Below are positions 8,012 to 16,843 of a DNA stretch of 64,000 nucleotides, piece by piece. Within the stretch, counting starts at the first letter, position 1, and each line of letters opens with the position of its first letter. Under the pieces are notes generated by a model, which worked only from the letters and a program-made list of their open reading frames with translations, was not told the DNA's origin and did no database searches. This stretch comes from Silicimonas sp. (GTDB lineage Bacteria > Pseudomonadota > Alphaproteobacteria > Rhodobacterales > Rhodobacteraceae), in NCBI GenBank assembly GCA_013002465.1, contig JABDJO010000065.1, forward strand, positions 1 through 64,000. The letters are read 5' to 3'. The position numbers and the translations under genes are program-made.

Positions 8012-9622
8012 TTATTCCACCTGCATCTCTTTTGTCGCCGACAAAGTCAGGTCCGGATAGTCCCGCTCGACCCTGTCGATGTCCCACTGAAGGCGTGTCA
8101 GGTAAACCACGTCGCCGTCGTTGTCGTGCGCGATATGGCCCTTGTTGGCGTTGATGAAGGTATCCACCTTGTCTTTCGGCCCGGAAACCCATCTGGCCGA
8201 GGTAAACTGCGACGGTTCGAACCGGACGGGCAGGCCGTATTCCATCTCGATCCGGCTGGCCAGAACCTGGAACTGCAACTGACCCACGACGCCGACAATG
8301 AAGCCCGAGCCGATGGCGGGTTTGAAGACCTTGGCGGCGCCTTCCTCGGCAAATTGCATCAGGGCCTTGTCCAGATGCTTGGCCTTCAGCGGATCGAGGG
8401 CCCGCACCGATTGCAGCAGTTCCGGCGCGAACGACGGAATACCTGTGACCCGGATCGCCTCGCCCTCGGTCAGTGTATCGCCGATGCGCAACTGACCGTG
8501 GTTCGGAATACCGATGATGTCGCCCGCCCAGGCTTCTTCCGCCAACTCGCGGTCCGACGCCAGAAACAGGACAGGGTTCGAGATTGCCATGGGTTTTTTC
8601 GAACGCACGTGATGCAGTTTCATGCCCCGGTTGAAATGCCCCGATGCCAGACGCACGAAGGCCACGCGGTCGCGGTGCTTGGGGTCCATGTTGGCCTGCA
8701 CCTTGAAGACGAAACCTGCCACCTTGTCCTCGTCGGGCGAAACTTGCCGGGGTTCAGCCGATTGCGGCTGGGGTAGGGGGCCGAAGTCGCCGATCCCGTC
8801 CATCAGTTCTTTGACGCCGAACGAGTTTATCGCCGAGCCGAACCAGATCGGCGTCAGCGTCCCGTCCAGAAACGCCTGCCGGTCAAAGGGCGGCAGAAGC
8901 TCCCTCGCCATCTCGACCTCTTCGCGGAGCTGTTCCAGCAACGCCTCGGGCACATGCTCGGCCAGTTTCGGGTCATCCAAGCCGTCGATCTTGATGCTTT
9001 CGGCGACCTTGTTGCGATCCGACCGCTCCATCAGTTCCAACCGGTCGTTCAGCATGTCGTAGGACCCAAGAAAATCCCGCCCCATCCCGATCGGCCAGGA
9101 CGCCGGAGTGACGTCTATCGCCAGGTTTTCCTGGATTTCGTCGATGATCTCGAAGGTTTCGCGGCTTTCCCGGTCCATCTTGTTGCAGAACGTCAGGATC
9201 GGCAGATCGCGCAACCGGCAGACCTCGAACAGCTTTTGGGTCTGGCTTTCCACCCCCTTGGCGCCATCAATCACCATCACGGCGGCATCGACGGCCGTCA
9301 AAGTGCGATAGGTATCCTCGGAAAAATCCGAGTGTCCCGGCGTATCCACCAAATTGAACCGGAACTCGCGAAAATCAAACGACATGGCCGAGGCCGAAAC
9401 GCTGATCCCGCGGTCCTTTTCCATCTGCATGAAATCCGACCGGGTGCGCCGCGCCTCGCCCTTGGCGCGCACCTGGCCTGCCATCTGGATCGCGCCGCCA
9501 TAAAGCAGGAACTTTTCCGTCAGCGTGGTTTTGCCCGCGTCCGGGTGCGAAATGATCGCGAACGTCCGGCGCCGAGCAATCTCGGGCGGAAGCGGTGCGG
9601 CGTTTGAACTTCGATCTAACAT
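8012..9622 (-). CDS. prfC: Peptide chain release factor 3
   Basis: A translational GTPase that recycles RF1/RF2 from the ribosome after peptide release. The start MLDRSSNAAPLPPEIARRR is chosen because the family begins just before the P-loop; it gives 536 residues, close to the usual 530. GTPase motifs are SHPDAGKTTLTE (G1), DTPGHSDF (G3) and NKMD (G4), followed by RF3 domains including VGVVGQLQFQVLASRIEMEYG. A longer frame to 9769 adds an unrelated leader and is rejected. There is no damage and the gene stands alone. Confidence 0.93.
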   Translation of the reverse strand: MLDRSSNAAPLPPEIARRRTFAIISHPDAGKTTLTEKFLLYGGAIQMAGQVRAKGEARRTRSDFMQMEKDRGISVSASAMSFDFREFRFNLVDTPGHSDFSEDTYRTLTAVDAAVMVIDGAKGVESQTQKLFEVCRLRDLPILTFCNKMDRESRETFEIIDEIQENLAIDVTPASWPIGMGRDFLGSYDMLNDRLELMERSDRNKVAESIKIDGLDDPKLAEHVPEALLEQLREEVEMARELLPPFDRQAFLDGTLTPIWFGSAINSFGVKELMDGIGDFGPLPQPQSAEPRQVSPDEDKVAGFVFKVQANMDPKHRDRVAFVRLASGHFNRGMKLHHVRSKKPMAISNPVLFLASDRELAEEAWAGDIIGIPNHGQLRIGDTLTEGEAIRVTGIPSFAPELLQSVRALDPLKAKHLDKALMQFAEEGAAKVFKPAIGSGFIVGVVGQLQFQVLASRIEMEYGLPVRFEPSQFTSARWVSGPKDKVDTFINANKGHIAHDNDGDVVYLTRLQWDIDRVERDYPDLTLSATKEMQVE

Positions 9623-9768
9623 GCAGGCGCATATAGCCACCCCGGCGCGTGCAGGCAATCCGACAGGGAATGTGAATTGACGGATGGTCGCGGGTTTGGC
9701 AGGATTGGAACATAACAAGAACTTTTTTACCTTCGGGCAGCCCCGAAACCCCCACAGGGAGATTGACA

Positions 9769-10140
9769 ATGAACACCCAGGAAATTGCCCAGAAGCTTTG
9801 CGCGCACTGCCAGAACCATACCGAGGCCCAGGGGCTTCAGGAGCTTTATGCCGACGATGCCGTTTCCATCGAACCGATGGCGCCCGAAGGCATGAACCCG
9901 GTCAGCGAAGGCCGCGACGCAATCCAGGCCAAGCACGACTGGTGGGGCGAGAATTTCGAGGTTCACGATTTTGAACTGGAAGGTCCCTTCATCAACGGCG
10001 ACAAATTCAGCGTGATATTTGAAATGGACGCCACCGACAAGAATTCGGGCCAGCGCTGGAAAGCCAAGGAAGTGGCCCTTTACGAGGTCGAAAACGGCAA
10101 GATCGCGCGTGAAAGCTTTTTCATGATGCCGATGGGCTAG
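9769..10140 (+). CDS. SnoaL-like / NTF2-fold small protein
   Basis: A 123-residue cytosolic protein resembling the SnoaL-like polyketide-cyclase/NTF2 superfamily: an N-terminal helix (EIAQKLCAHCQNHTEAQGL), a LYADDAVSIEPM segment and a curved-sheet C-terminal half with ENGKIARESFF. The ATG at 9769 follows GGGAG with good spacing; a TTG two codons upstream is less likely. These folds serve as small enzymes or binding domains, and no catalytic residues can be assigned with confidence. It is divergent from prfC. Confidence 0.75.
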   Translation: MNTQEIAQKLCAHCQNHTEAQGLQELYADDAVSIEPMAPEGMNPVSEGRDAIQAKHDWWGENFEVHDFELEGPFINGDKFSVIFEMDATDKNSGQRWKAKEVALYEVENGKIARESFFMMPMG

Positions 10141-10160
10141 GGTGCGGCCAGCGGGTTAAA

Positions 10161-10205
10161 GCGGACTTTCGCTGCAGACGTCCGAAGTCGGTTTTGAAAG
10201 TCCGC
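10161..10205. repeat. Inverted repeat between SnoaL-like and kinase genes
   Basis: Perfect 10-bp arms GCGGACTTTC (10161-10170) and GAAAGTCCGC (10196-10205) are separated by 25 bases. There is no U-tract, so this is more likely a dispersed palindromic element or operator than a terminator. Confidence 0.55.
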
Positions 10206-10307
10206 GTTCGCTCGCATTCTGCAGGCTCGTGCAGGGATATTTCGAGGTGCAAGTCAGGCACAGTGCCGTTACCATAATTGCTCAGGGTAATGTGGTCCGG
10301 TTCACTG

Positions 10308-11912
10308 ATGGCGCTGCGGAAAAAGTTGATTCAATTGTTCCGGTTGGTCGGTGACCGGTTTCCGGGTGCAAGAACACCTAAGCCAGCATTCGACGAATTG
10401 GCGATTGTTCACCAGGTCATGAAAGAAGCCAATCAAGTGCTTTGGGTCGATAACTCTGATAAGACGCAATCGATCCTGCTGTTCGGCGAGTATGCAAACA
10501 TATATGGCCGCCCCCGGGTGAAAATGAAGGAAAATGCGCGGGACTGGATGAACGCAATCCATCCCGAGGACAGACCCGAAGTCGAGGCTGCGCTGCCCTT
10601 GCAACTGACAGGCGACTTTGATCTTCAGTATCGTGTGGTCCACGAAGATGGAGCGGTCAGATGGGTGCGAGATATGGCATTGCCGATCCGTCACGTCGAT
10701 GGATCGCCGGCTTACCTTGCAGGCATCGTTTCAGATGTCACCGACCGTGTCGAGCTTGAAAGACAGACGCGCCACGACCAAAAGGTGAAGGCGGTTGGGG
10801 CTTTGGCTGGTGGAATTTGTCATGATTTCAACAATGTGCTGGCTGTAATTCACGGAAACATGGAACTGTCGCTTGATGCGGACCTGCCTGACGAGGTGTC
10901 CGAAAACCTTCGCGCGGTGATTGCCGCTTGCGAGCGCGGCGCAACTCTCACGCATCGATTGCTTTCCTACGTACGCAATCAACCGCTTTCGACGGAATCG
11001 ATCAGCGCCAAATCGTTCATCGAAAGCATCGGCGTTCTTTTGAAGCAAACTCTAACCGAGACCGTCGAACTGGAAATCATTTCCGGTGCGGGGCTTTGGA
11101 ATTGTGTCGCTGACAGGGGCGAACTGGAAACGGTATTGCTGAACCTGGCGATCAACGGTCGGCACGCCATGATGAAGGATGGAAAGCTCACCATCGAGGT
11201 CAATAACACCAGAATTGACGAGGTGTATGCAAATTCACACGACGAGGTGCTGCCCGGGCAGTACGTCTGTTTTTCGGTGACTGACAACGGAGTTGGAATG
11301 ACGCCTGACGTCGTGGCACAGGCATTCGATCCATTCTTCACGACCAAGGAAGCCGGCAAGGGTTCCGGCCTGGGGTTGTCCATGGCCTATGGTTTCGCCA
11401 AGCAGTTGCGCGGGCACCTAAAGATCTACTCCGAGCCGGGTGTGGGAACGACGGTCAAACTCTACCTGCCCCGCGCCAAAGACAGCGAGCCCAAGCAATT
11501 CGAAGGCCTCTCCAAGCTTGATCCAAGTGTTCTCAAAGACAAATCCGTGCTTTTGGTGGACAACGACGACGATGTGCGCAGAACTGTGGAACTGCAATTG
11601 CGGGCATTTGGTTGCAGAATAAAGTCGACGGGCAATCCCGAAGACGCGTGGTCCTGCATCTCTCTGGGCGAAACCTTCGACCTTGCTGTTCTGGATGTCG
11701 TACTTGGTGGCAACTTGAGCGGACCTGAATTGGCGAAACGCATTGAAGACGCCTTGCCGGAGGCGAAGATCTTGTTCATTTCAGGCTTTACCGAGAACGG
11801 GATCATTCACGACGGCGTTCTTGATGTCGGTGTCACGCTTGTCCAGAAGCCTTTCACCAAAGAAGAACTGCTGGCAGGGTGTTTGCGCGTACTCGCCAAT
11901 TCAAAGAAATGA
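10308..11912 (+). CDS. PAS-domain hybrid histidine kinase with C-terminal receiver
   Basis: A hybrid sensor kinase of about 534 residues. A PAS-like sensor occupies the N-terminal 150 residues ([14 protein letters not shown], then [19 protein letters not shown]). The HisKA box is [13 protein letters not shown] with the phospho-acceptor His near 172. The ATPase domain has [16 protein letters not shown] and [13 protein letters not shown]. The C-terminal receiver (VLLVDNDDD near 415, [13 protein letters not shown]) has the acidic pocket and phospho-Asp. No transmembrane segment is evident, so it is cytosolic. The start is uncertain (ATG 10290 or TTG 10278 are alternatives). No cognate regulator is adjacent. 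Confidence 0.85.
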   Translation: MALRKKLIQLFRLVGDRFPGARTPKPAFDELAIVHQVMKEANQVLWVDNSDKTQSILLFGEYANIYGRPRVKMKENARDWMNAIHPEDRPEVEAALPLQLTGDFDLQYRVVHEDGAVRWVRDMALPIRHVDGSPAYLAGIVSDVTDRVELERQTRHDQKVKAVGALAGGICHDFNNVLAVIHGNMELSLDADLPDEVSENLRAVIAACERGATLTHRLLSYVRNQPLSTESISAKSFIESIGVLLKQTLTETVELEIISGAGLWNCVADRGELETVLLNLAINGRHAMMKDGKLTIEVNNTRIDEVYANSHDEVLPGQYVCFSVTDNGVGMTPDVVAQAFDPFFTTKEAGKGSGLGLSMAYGFAKQLRGHLKIYSEPGVGTTVKLYLPRAKDSEPKQFEGLSKLDPSVLKDKSVLLVDNDDDVRRTVELQLRAFGCRIKSTGNPEDAWSCISLGETFDLAVLDVVLGGNLSGPELAKRIEDALPEAKILFISGFTENGIIHDGVLDVGVTLVQKPFTKEELLAGCLRVLANSKK

Positions 11913-12093
11913 CATCGCTGATTTCTGTCGAAGGTGTGATTGACGCCTTCCGGATTTGTTGATTTCCGAACACGTGCATTTGGGCATTTTGCTTTGAGTC
12001 CAAAGACAAGACCGACAGTTTGCGCTCAATCCCGACATTGGAAGTGCTAGTTCGTGCTGGTATGGCGGGCGGTCCCAAGCCAGTCTTTGGAAA

Positions 12094-12360
12094 TCAAATC
12101 CCGCGCACCATCTCCTCAAGCTTTTTCAGTTCCGCTTCAGGCCCGTGGCGGCCGAAATTTGTTCCCGCCCGCCGGTCCCAATAGGCGGCGTTGCTGGTGT
12201 CGCCCTCCAATCGGTGCAACATGGCGTGAATCGCATCGAACACAGGTTCGCCTTCATGAGCCTGCGCAATCTCGTGGGCCATGGTCCAGTCGGCGTCATG
12301 GAAAAAACCGCTTTCCCGGATCAATTCCAGCGCGCGAAGCGCCTCGGTTTTGTCTGGCAT
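12094..12360 (-). CDS. Small conserved hypothetical protein
   Basis: An 88-residue, mostly helical, acidic protein beginning MPDKTEALRALELIRESG and ending in AELKKLEEMVRGI. The ATG is preceded by GGGAG with good spacing. Codon use resembles the neighbours and no antisense frame competes. I do not recognise a named domain. It is divergent from the SDR gene that starts at 12408, so the two may share a promoter region; proteins of this kind often sit next to small-molecule dehydrogenases, but no function is claimed. Confidence 0.65.
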   Translation of the reverse strand: MPDKTEALRALELIRESGFFHDADWTMAHEIAQAHEGEPVFDAIHAMLHRLEGDTSNAAYWDRRAGTNFGRHGPEAELKKLEEMVRGI

Positions 12361-12407
12361 AGGATGTCTCCCGGATGTTAGTCGAAAGTAAGGATAGGGA
12401 GTACGAT

Positions 12408-13187
12408 ATGGATCTGGGCATCAAGGGCAAGCGGGCACTGGTTTGTGCATCATCGAAGGGACTTGGGCGGGGGTGTGCCGAGGCACTGGCGCAAGCCGGC
12501 GTCGATCTGGTGATCAACGCACGCGGAGAAGAGGCATTGGCGGCAACAGGCGAAGCAATCCGCGCCGCCCATGGCGTAAATGTCACCACCGTCGCAGGCG
12601 ACATCTCTGCGGACGAGGATCGCGCCAAGGTGTTGGCGGCGGCTGGCGACATCGACATCCTGGTCAACAACGCCGGAGGTCCACCGCCCGGTTTGTGGTC
12701 GGACTGGGAACGTGAGGATTTCATCAAGGCACTGGACGCCAACATGCTGGCACCGATTGCAATGATCAAAGCCCTGGTTCCGGGGATGATGGAAAGGGGC
12801 TGGGGCAGGGTGGTCAACATCACGTCGCAATCGGTGCGCGCGCCAATCCCGGTTCTTGGGCTGTCAAACGCCGCGCGCACCGGGCTGACCGGATACGTGG
12901 CGGGCACGGCGCGGCAGGTGGCGCCTTCGGGCGTTGTCATGAATAACCTGTTACCTGGCATTCATGCCACTGACCGGGCCGACAGCCTTGATGGCGGTAT
13001 GGCAAAGTCTGAGGGCATCTCGATTGAAGAGGCGCGCGCGCGGCGCAGCGCCACGATCCCGGCGCGCCGCTATGGCACGCCCGCGGAATTTGGGGCTGCG
13101 TGCGCGTTTCTCTGCTCCGAACACGCGGGGTTCATTGTTGGCCAGAACCTTCTGCTGGATGGCGGTGCGACCAATTTGACCATGTAG
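12408..13187 (+). CDS. SDR-family protein with atypical active site
   Basis: A 259-residue short-chain dehydrogenase/reductase-like protein, starting at MDLGIKGKRALV after GGGAG; the frame extends upstream to 12375 without support. The Rossmann motif is ASSKGLGRG and NNAGG is present. The region that normally carries YxxxK reads VLGLSNAARTGLTGYVAG, so the catalytic Tyr and Lys are absent. A subgroup of BKR-like SDRs with this substitution is known to me, its function undefined. The C-terminus (FIVGQNLLLDGGATNLTM) is intact, so it is not simply decayed. Confidence 0.85.
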   Translation: MDLGIKGKRALVCASSKGLGRGCAEALAQAGVDLVINARGEEALAATGEAIRAAHGVNVTTVAGDISADEDRAKVLAAAGDIDILVNNAGGPPPGLWSDWEREDFIKALDANMLAPIAMIKALVPGMMERGWGRVVNITSQSVRAPIPVLGLSNAARTGLTGYVAGTARQVAPSGVVMNNLLPGIHATDRADSLDGGMAKSEGISIEEARARRSATIPARRYGTPAEFGAACAFLCSEHAGFIVGQNLLLDGGATNLTM

Positions 13188-13281
13188 TCGATAAACCGCG
13201 CCAAACCCTTGCTCTGCAAGGGCCGGGTTGCTATCTCGCTGTAATCCCGAGCAATCTTATCGGGAATTAGGACGAGGCGAC

Positions 13282-14364
13282 GTGACGGGGTCAGAAGAAG
13301 GATTGACGGTCGAGGGGCTGACGCGGCAATTCGCCGGCCGCGAAGTCGTCTCGGATGTCTCGCTTCGGGTGTTGCCGGGGCAGGTGACCTGTCTTTTGGG
13401 GCCTTCGGGCTGCGGCAAGTCGACCACGCTTCGCATGATCGCAGGGGTGGATCGCCCAGACCGGGGATCGGTTCGCGTGGATGGCCGGGTTCTGAGCGAC
13501 GCCCAGACCCATGTCGCCCCGGAATTGCGCCATGTGGGACTGATGTTTCAGGACTTTGCCCTGTTTCCGCATCTGAGTGTTGCCGAAAACGTGGCGTTCG
13601 GCCTGACGGGTAGCAAAAGCGAAAAACACCGCCGGGTCGAGGATATGCTGGAGCGGGTCCATCTTGAGGGGTTCGGCGCGGCCTATCCGCACGAATTGTC
13701 CGGCGGCGAACAACAGCGCGTCGCACTTGCCCGGGCGATTGCGCCAAAACCTCGCATCATGCTGATGGACGAACCGTTTTCGGGTCTGGACAATCGTCTG
13801 CGCGACGGCATCCGCGACGAAACTCTGGACATTTTGAAAGAAGAAAACACCGCCGTTGTGCTGGTCACCCATGAACCTGAAGAAGCCATGCGGATGGCCG
13901 ATGAAATCGCCTTGATGCGAGGCGGAAAGGTGATTCAGACCGGCGCGCCTTACAACGTCTATAATTCGCCGGTTGATCGTCAGGCGGCGGCATTTTTCAG
14001 CGATGTCAACGTGATACGGGGCACTGTTGAAGGCGCCCTGACCGACACCGCTTTTGGCGTCTTCCTGGTGCCTGGTGTCGAGGACGGCACCGAGGTTGAA
14101 ATCGTGATCCGCCCCCAGCACCTCAGGATCGACTTTGACCGCGATGGCAAGGGGCCGCATCCCACTCCCGAAGATGGCGTTCCGGCACGCGGCACGGTGG
14201 TGCGGGCGCGCTATATGGGTCACGAAAGCCTCATTGAGTTCAGGATGGACCACGACAGATCGACCCTGAGGGCCAGCGTGCCCTCGGTCTTTCTGCCACA
14301 ACCCGGCACAGCGCTTTGGCTGATGTTCCGGCGCGGCCGGTGCTTCGTGTTTCCCTTGGGCTAG
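13282..14364 (+). CDS. ABC transporter ATP-binding protein (FbpC/PotA-like)
   Basis: A 360-residue import-type ABC ATPase. Walker A GPSGCGKST lies near residue 40, LSGGEQQR near 139 and Walker B RIMLMDEPFSGLD near 157, with the H-loop in VTHEPEEAM. A C-terminal TOBE-like domain begins about residue 250 (VEIVIRPQHLRID). GTG at 13282 after AGGACGAGG is chosen over an upstream frame to 13228. The closest family is ferric-iron/polyamine/thiamine importers. No permease or binding protein is adjacent, so it either serves a remote system or is an orphan. It converges with the WYL gene, overlapping by four bases. Confidence 0.87.
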   Translation: MTGSEEGLTVEGLTRQFAGREVVSDVSLRVLPGQVTCLLGPSGCGKSTTLRMIAGVDRPDRGSVRVDGRVLSDAQTHVAPELRHVGLMFQDFALFPHLSVAENVAFGLTGSKSEKHRRVEDMLERVHLEGFGAAYPHELSGGEQQRVALARAIAPKPRIMLMDEPFSGLDNRLRDGIRDETLDILKEENTAVVLVTHEPEEAMRMADEIALMRGGKVIQTGAPYNVYNSPVDRQAAAFFSDVNVIRGTVEGALTDTAFGVFLVPGVEDGTEVEIVIRPQHLRIDFDRDGKGPHPTPEDGVPARGTVVRARYMGHESLIEFRMDHDRSTLRASVPSVFLPQPGTALWLMFRRGRCFVFPLG

Positions 14365-15038
14365 GTGTCAAGACTGGCAAGATAATCTGCCAGCGTCTTT
14401 CCGGGGTCTTCGGTGAAAGCGTCGAAGCTGACATCCAGGGTGGTGATGCGGTCAACGCGGAAGACGCGAAAATCGCGCTGCGTTTCGCACCAGGCCGTCA
14501 GAGTCCAGACCCGGCCCCAGTATTCGATCTGAAGCGGGCGCACCCTCAACTGACTTTGGCGACCTTCGTGATCTGAGTAGGTGATGTCGACTTTGCGCCG
14601 GGATCGGATCGCGGCCCTCAAGGGGGCCATGTGGACAAATCCGCGCGCGGGGTCTTCGAAGGGATATATCGCAAACCCCCAATCGGCCGCCGGGGCGGCG
14701 CGATCTTCGGGAAGGGCGGCGTCGATTTTTCCCGACAAACTGGCGGCTGCGGCCTGCAAGGCGGGATCGGAGGCCTTTCCAACAACCGACAACCCAAGAT
14801 GCAAGGCCTCAAGTTCGTCCAGCGTCAGGTTGATCGGGGGCAGGGTGATTGGCGCCGTCATCACATAGCCAAGCCCGCGTTCGCCCTCGATCGGCAGGCG
14901 GCTGGCAATCAGCGCGTCCATGTCGCGATAAATGGTACGAAGCGATACCCCCAGTTTGTCCGCCAGATCCCGGCCACGGTGAAGCCGCCCGTCGCGCAGG
15001 ATCTGGATCAGGTCAACAAGGCGGTCCTTGCGTTTCAT
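14361..15038 (-). CDS. HTH/WYL-domain transcriptional regulator (YafY-like)
   Basis: A 225-residue DNA-binding regulator. Residues 1-60 form a DeoR-like winged helix (LRDGRLHRGRDLADKLGVSL followed by RTIYRDMDALIA), followed by a WYL effector domain (RPLQIEYWGRVWTLTAWCE, then FRVFRVDRIT). The start MKRKDRLVDLIQ at 15038 is preferred because the longer frame begins inside a perfect palindrome (15064-15083) that looks like its operator. It faces away from tatA, so it could also influence the tat operon. Confidence 0.85.
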   Translation of the reverse strand: MKRKDRLVDLIQILRDGRLHRGRDLADKLGVSLRTIYRDMDALIASRLPIEGERGLGYVMTAPITLPPINLTLDELEALHLGLSVVGKASDPALQAAAASLSGKIDAALPEDRAAPAADWGFAIYPFEDPARGFVHMAPLRAAIRSRRKVDITYSDHEGRQSQLRVRPLQIEYWGRVWTLTAWCETQRDFRVFRVDRITTLDVSFDAFTEDPGKTLADYLASLDT

Positions 15039-15063
15039 GGGGCTCGAATCAGTTCTGGCTTCA

Positions 15064-15083
15064 ACTGACATTATCTTGTCAGT
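15064..15083. promoter_or_regulatory. 20-bp palindromic operator candidate upstream of WYL gene
   Basis: ACTGACA (15064-15070) and TGTCAGT (15077-15083) form a perfect inverted repeat around TTATCT. It sits 26 bases upstream of the WYL start codon and about 105 bases upstream of tatA on the other strand. Such a dyad next to a YafY/WYL regulator suggests autoregulation; this is inference from position and symmetry only. Confidence 0.6.
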
Positions 15084-15187
15084 AGTACACGATCACCCTG
15101 AATTTCGCGGGCTTTCGGTCTTTGCGTCTTTCCCTTGACCGACGGCTCGCCTACATAAGCCCCGATAGATTTCAGGGAGAGAGACCC

Positions 15188-15406
15188 ATGCTGAACAATA
15201 TTGGCCTTCCCGGCCTGCTTTTGATCGCTGTTGTCGTGCTGGTCCTGTTTGGACGCGGCAAGATTTCTTCGCTGATGGGCGAAGTTGGCAAGGGCATCAC
15301 CGCTTTCAAGAAAGGCGTCGACGAGGGCAAGAAGGAAATCGAGGACGAAGCCGCCGAGGCCGCGCTTGATGTCACGCCCGAAGAGGAAGAAAAGGACAAG
15401 GCCTGA
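15188..15406 (+). CDS. tatA: Twin-arginine translocase subunit TatA
   Basis: A 72-residue TatA, the pore-forming subunit of the twin-arginine protein export system. It has a short N-terminal hydrophobic helix ([18 protein letters not shown]), the [17 protein letters not shown] hinge and amphipathic helix, and an acidic tail. The start MLNNIGLPG at 15188 follows GGGAGAGAGACCC; a longer frame from 15122 is rejected. It is followed by tatB after 16 bases and tatC by overlap, giving a complete tatABC operon. Confidence 0.94.
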   Translation: MLNNIGLPGLLLIAVVVLVLFGRGKISSLMGEVGKGITAFKKGVDEGKKEIEDEAAEAALDVTPEEEEKDKA

Positions 15407-15422
15407 TCCGGCCCGGTAACCC

Positions 15423-15893
15423 ATGTTCGATCTGAGTTGGGGCGAACTGCTGATCATCGGCGTCGTTGCGCTGATCATCCTTGGCCCGAAAGACCTTATG
15501 GGAATGTTTCGCACTCTTGGCCGGATGACGGGCAAGGTGCGTAAAATGGCGCGCGAATTTCAGCGTGCCATGGAGGATGCCGCGGACGAAAGCGGCATGA
15601 AGGAAACCGCCAAGGATCTGAAGTCGATGACATCGCCTTCGAAGATGGGGTTGGACAAGTTGAACGAGGCGGCGGACAAGTTCGACAAGTGGGATCCGAC
15701 GAAACCGTCGAAAAAGGCCAAGGACATCGGGGAAGAAACCGCGAAACTGTCCGAGGAACGCGCCGAAGCCGCGCGGAAAATCCGCGAAGCGACGGCCAAG
15801 AAGGCAACCGAGCGGCTTGAGGCCGAAAAAGCCGCCGCCGCCGAAGCGGCAGAGGCCGCCGAGCCTGCGCCCAAGCCCGAGGACACTGCATGA
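15423..15893 (+). CDS. tatB: Sec-independent translocase protein TatB
   Basis: A 156-residue TatB, which forms the twin-arginine signal receptor with TatC. The N-terminus MFDLSWGELLIIGVVALIIL with GPKDL is diagnostic: one membrane helix then a kinked amphipathic helix (LGRMTGKVRKMAREFQRAM). The long charged, Ala/Lys/Glu-rich C-terminal coil is predicted to be helical and disordered at its end. It overlaps tatC by four bases, so translation is probably coupled. Confidence 0.93.
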   Translation: MFDLSWGELLIIGVVALIILGPKDLMGMFRTLGRMTGKVRKMAREFQRAMEDAADESGMKETAKDLKSMTSPSKMGLDKLNEAADKFDKWDPTKPSKKAKDIGEETAKLSEERAEAARKIREATAKKATERLEAEKAAAAEAAEAAEPAPKPEDTA

Positions 15894-16843
15894 GCACCTC
15901 GGAAGACGAAATCGAGGACAGCTCGGCCCCCCTGATCGAACATCTTGCCGAACTGCGCACCCGGCTGATCCGCTCGGTGCTGGCTTTGGTCGTCGGCATC
16001 GTTCTGGCCTTCGTCGTGGCCGAGCCGATCCTGCAGTTCCTCTTGGCCCCGATCGAGGAAACGCTGCGCAATCTCGGTGATCCCGCACCGACGCTGCAAT
16101 ACACCAGCCCGCAAGAGTACCTGTTCACGCTGTTTCGCATCTCGATGGTGTTCGGCTTTGCCCTGGCCTTTCCCGTGATCGCACACCAACTGTGGCGGTT
16201 CGTGGCACCTGGACTTTACCGCACTGAAAAGTCGGCGTTTTTGCCATTTATCCTGGCTTCACCGATCATGTTCATGCTGGGGGCGGCGTTTGCCCATTTC
16301 ATCGTCACGCCTTTGGCGATGAACTTTTTCCTGGGCTTCGCGGATGTGTCGTCGATCTTTGCCAATCTCCTGAGCGGGTCGGTCGAGAATTTGCCACCCG
16401 ATGCCGCCATCGTGCCGGAAACGACCGAAGGTGTGCGGATCACCTTTTTCGGCAAAGTGAACGAGTCGCTCGACATCACGTTGAAATTCATCATGGCCTT
16501 CGGGTTGTGTTTTCAGCTTCCGGTTCTTTTGACGCTGATGGGCAAGGCGGGGCTGGTATCGGCCCGTGGGCTGGGCAACATGCGCAAATACGCGATGGTC
16601 GGCATTCTGGTTCTGGCCGCCCTGGTCACGCCGCCTGACGTGGTGACGCAACTGATCCTGTTTGTCGTGGTCTATGGGCTTTACGAAGTGTCGATCCAGC
16701 TTGTGCGGATGGTCGAAAAGAAGCGCGTGCAACGGCTTCGGGAAGAAGGTGTCCTGGGCGAAGACGAAGACCTGTATTCCGAGTTCGACGACGATGAGGA
16801 CGAGGACGAAGGCGAAGGCGAAGACCCGGACAAGGCGACATGA
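15890..16843 (+). CDS. tatC: Sec-independent translocase protein TatC
   Basis: A 317-residue polytopic membrane protein with six predicted helices, the core of the Tat receptor. The conserved N-terminal LIEHLAELRTRLI and the loops QEYLFTLFRISMVFGFALAF and ALVTPPDVVTQ are visible. The C-terminal 50 residues are very acidic (EFDDDEDEDEGEGEDPDK), longer than in E. coli TatC but common in alphaproteobacteria. It overlaps the following ATPase gene by four bases. Confidence 0.95.
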   Translation: MSTSEDEIEDSSAPLIEHLAELRTRLIRSVLALVVGIVLAFVVAEPILQFLLAPIEETLRNLGDPAPTLQYTSPQEYLFTLFRISMVFGFALAFPVIAHQLWRFVAPGLYRTEKSAFLPFILASPIMFMLGAAFAHFIVTPLAMNFFLGFADVSSIFANLLSGSVENLPPDAAIVPETTEGVRITFFGKVNESLDITLKFIMAFGLCFQLPVLLTLMGKAGLVSARGLGNMRKYAMVGILVLAALVTPPDVVTQLILFVVVYGLYEVSIQLVRMVEKKRVQRLREEGVLGEDEDLYSEFDDDEDEDEGEGEDPDKAT

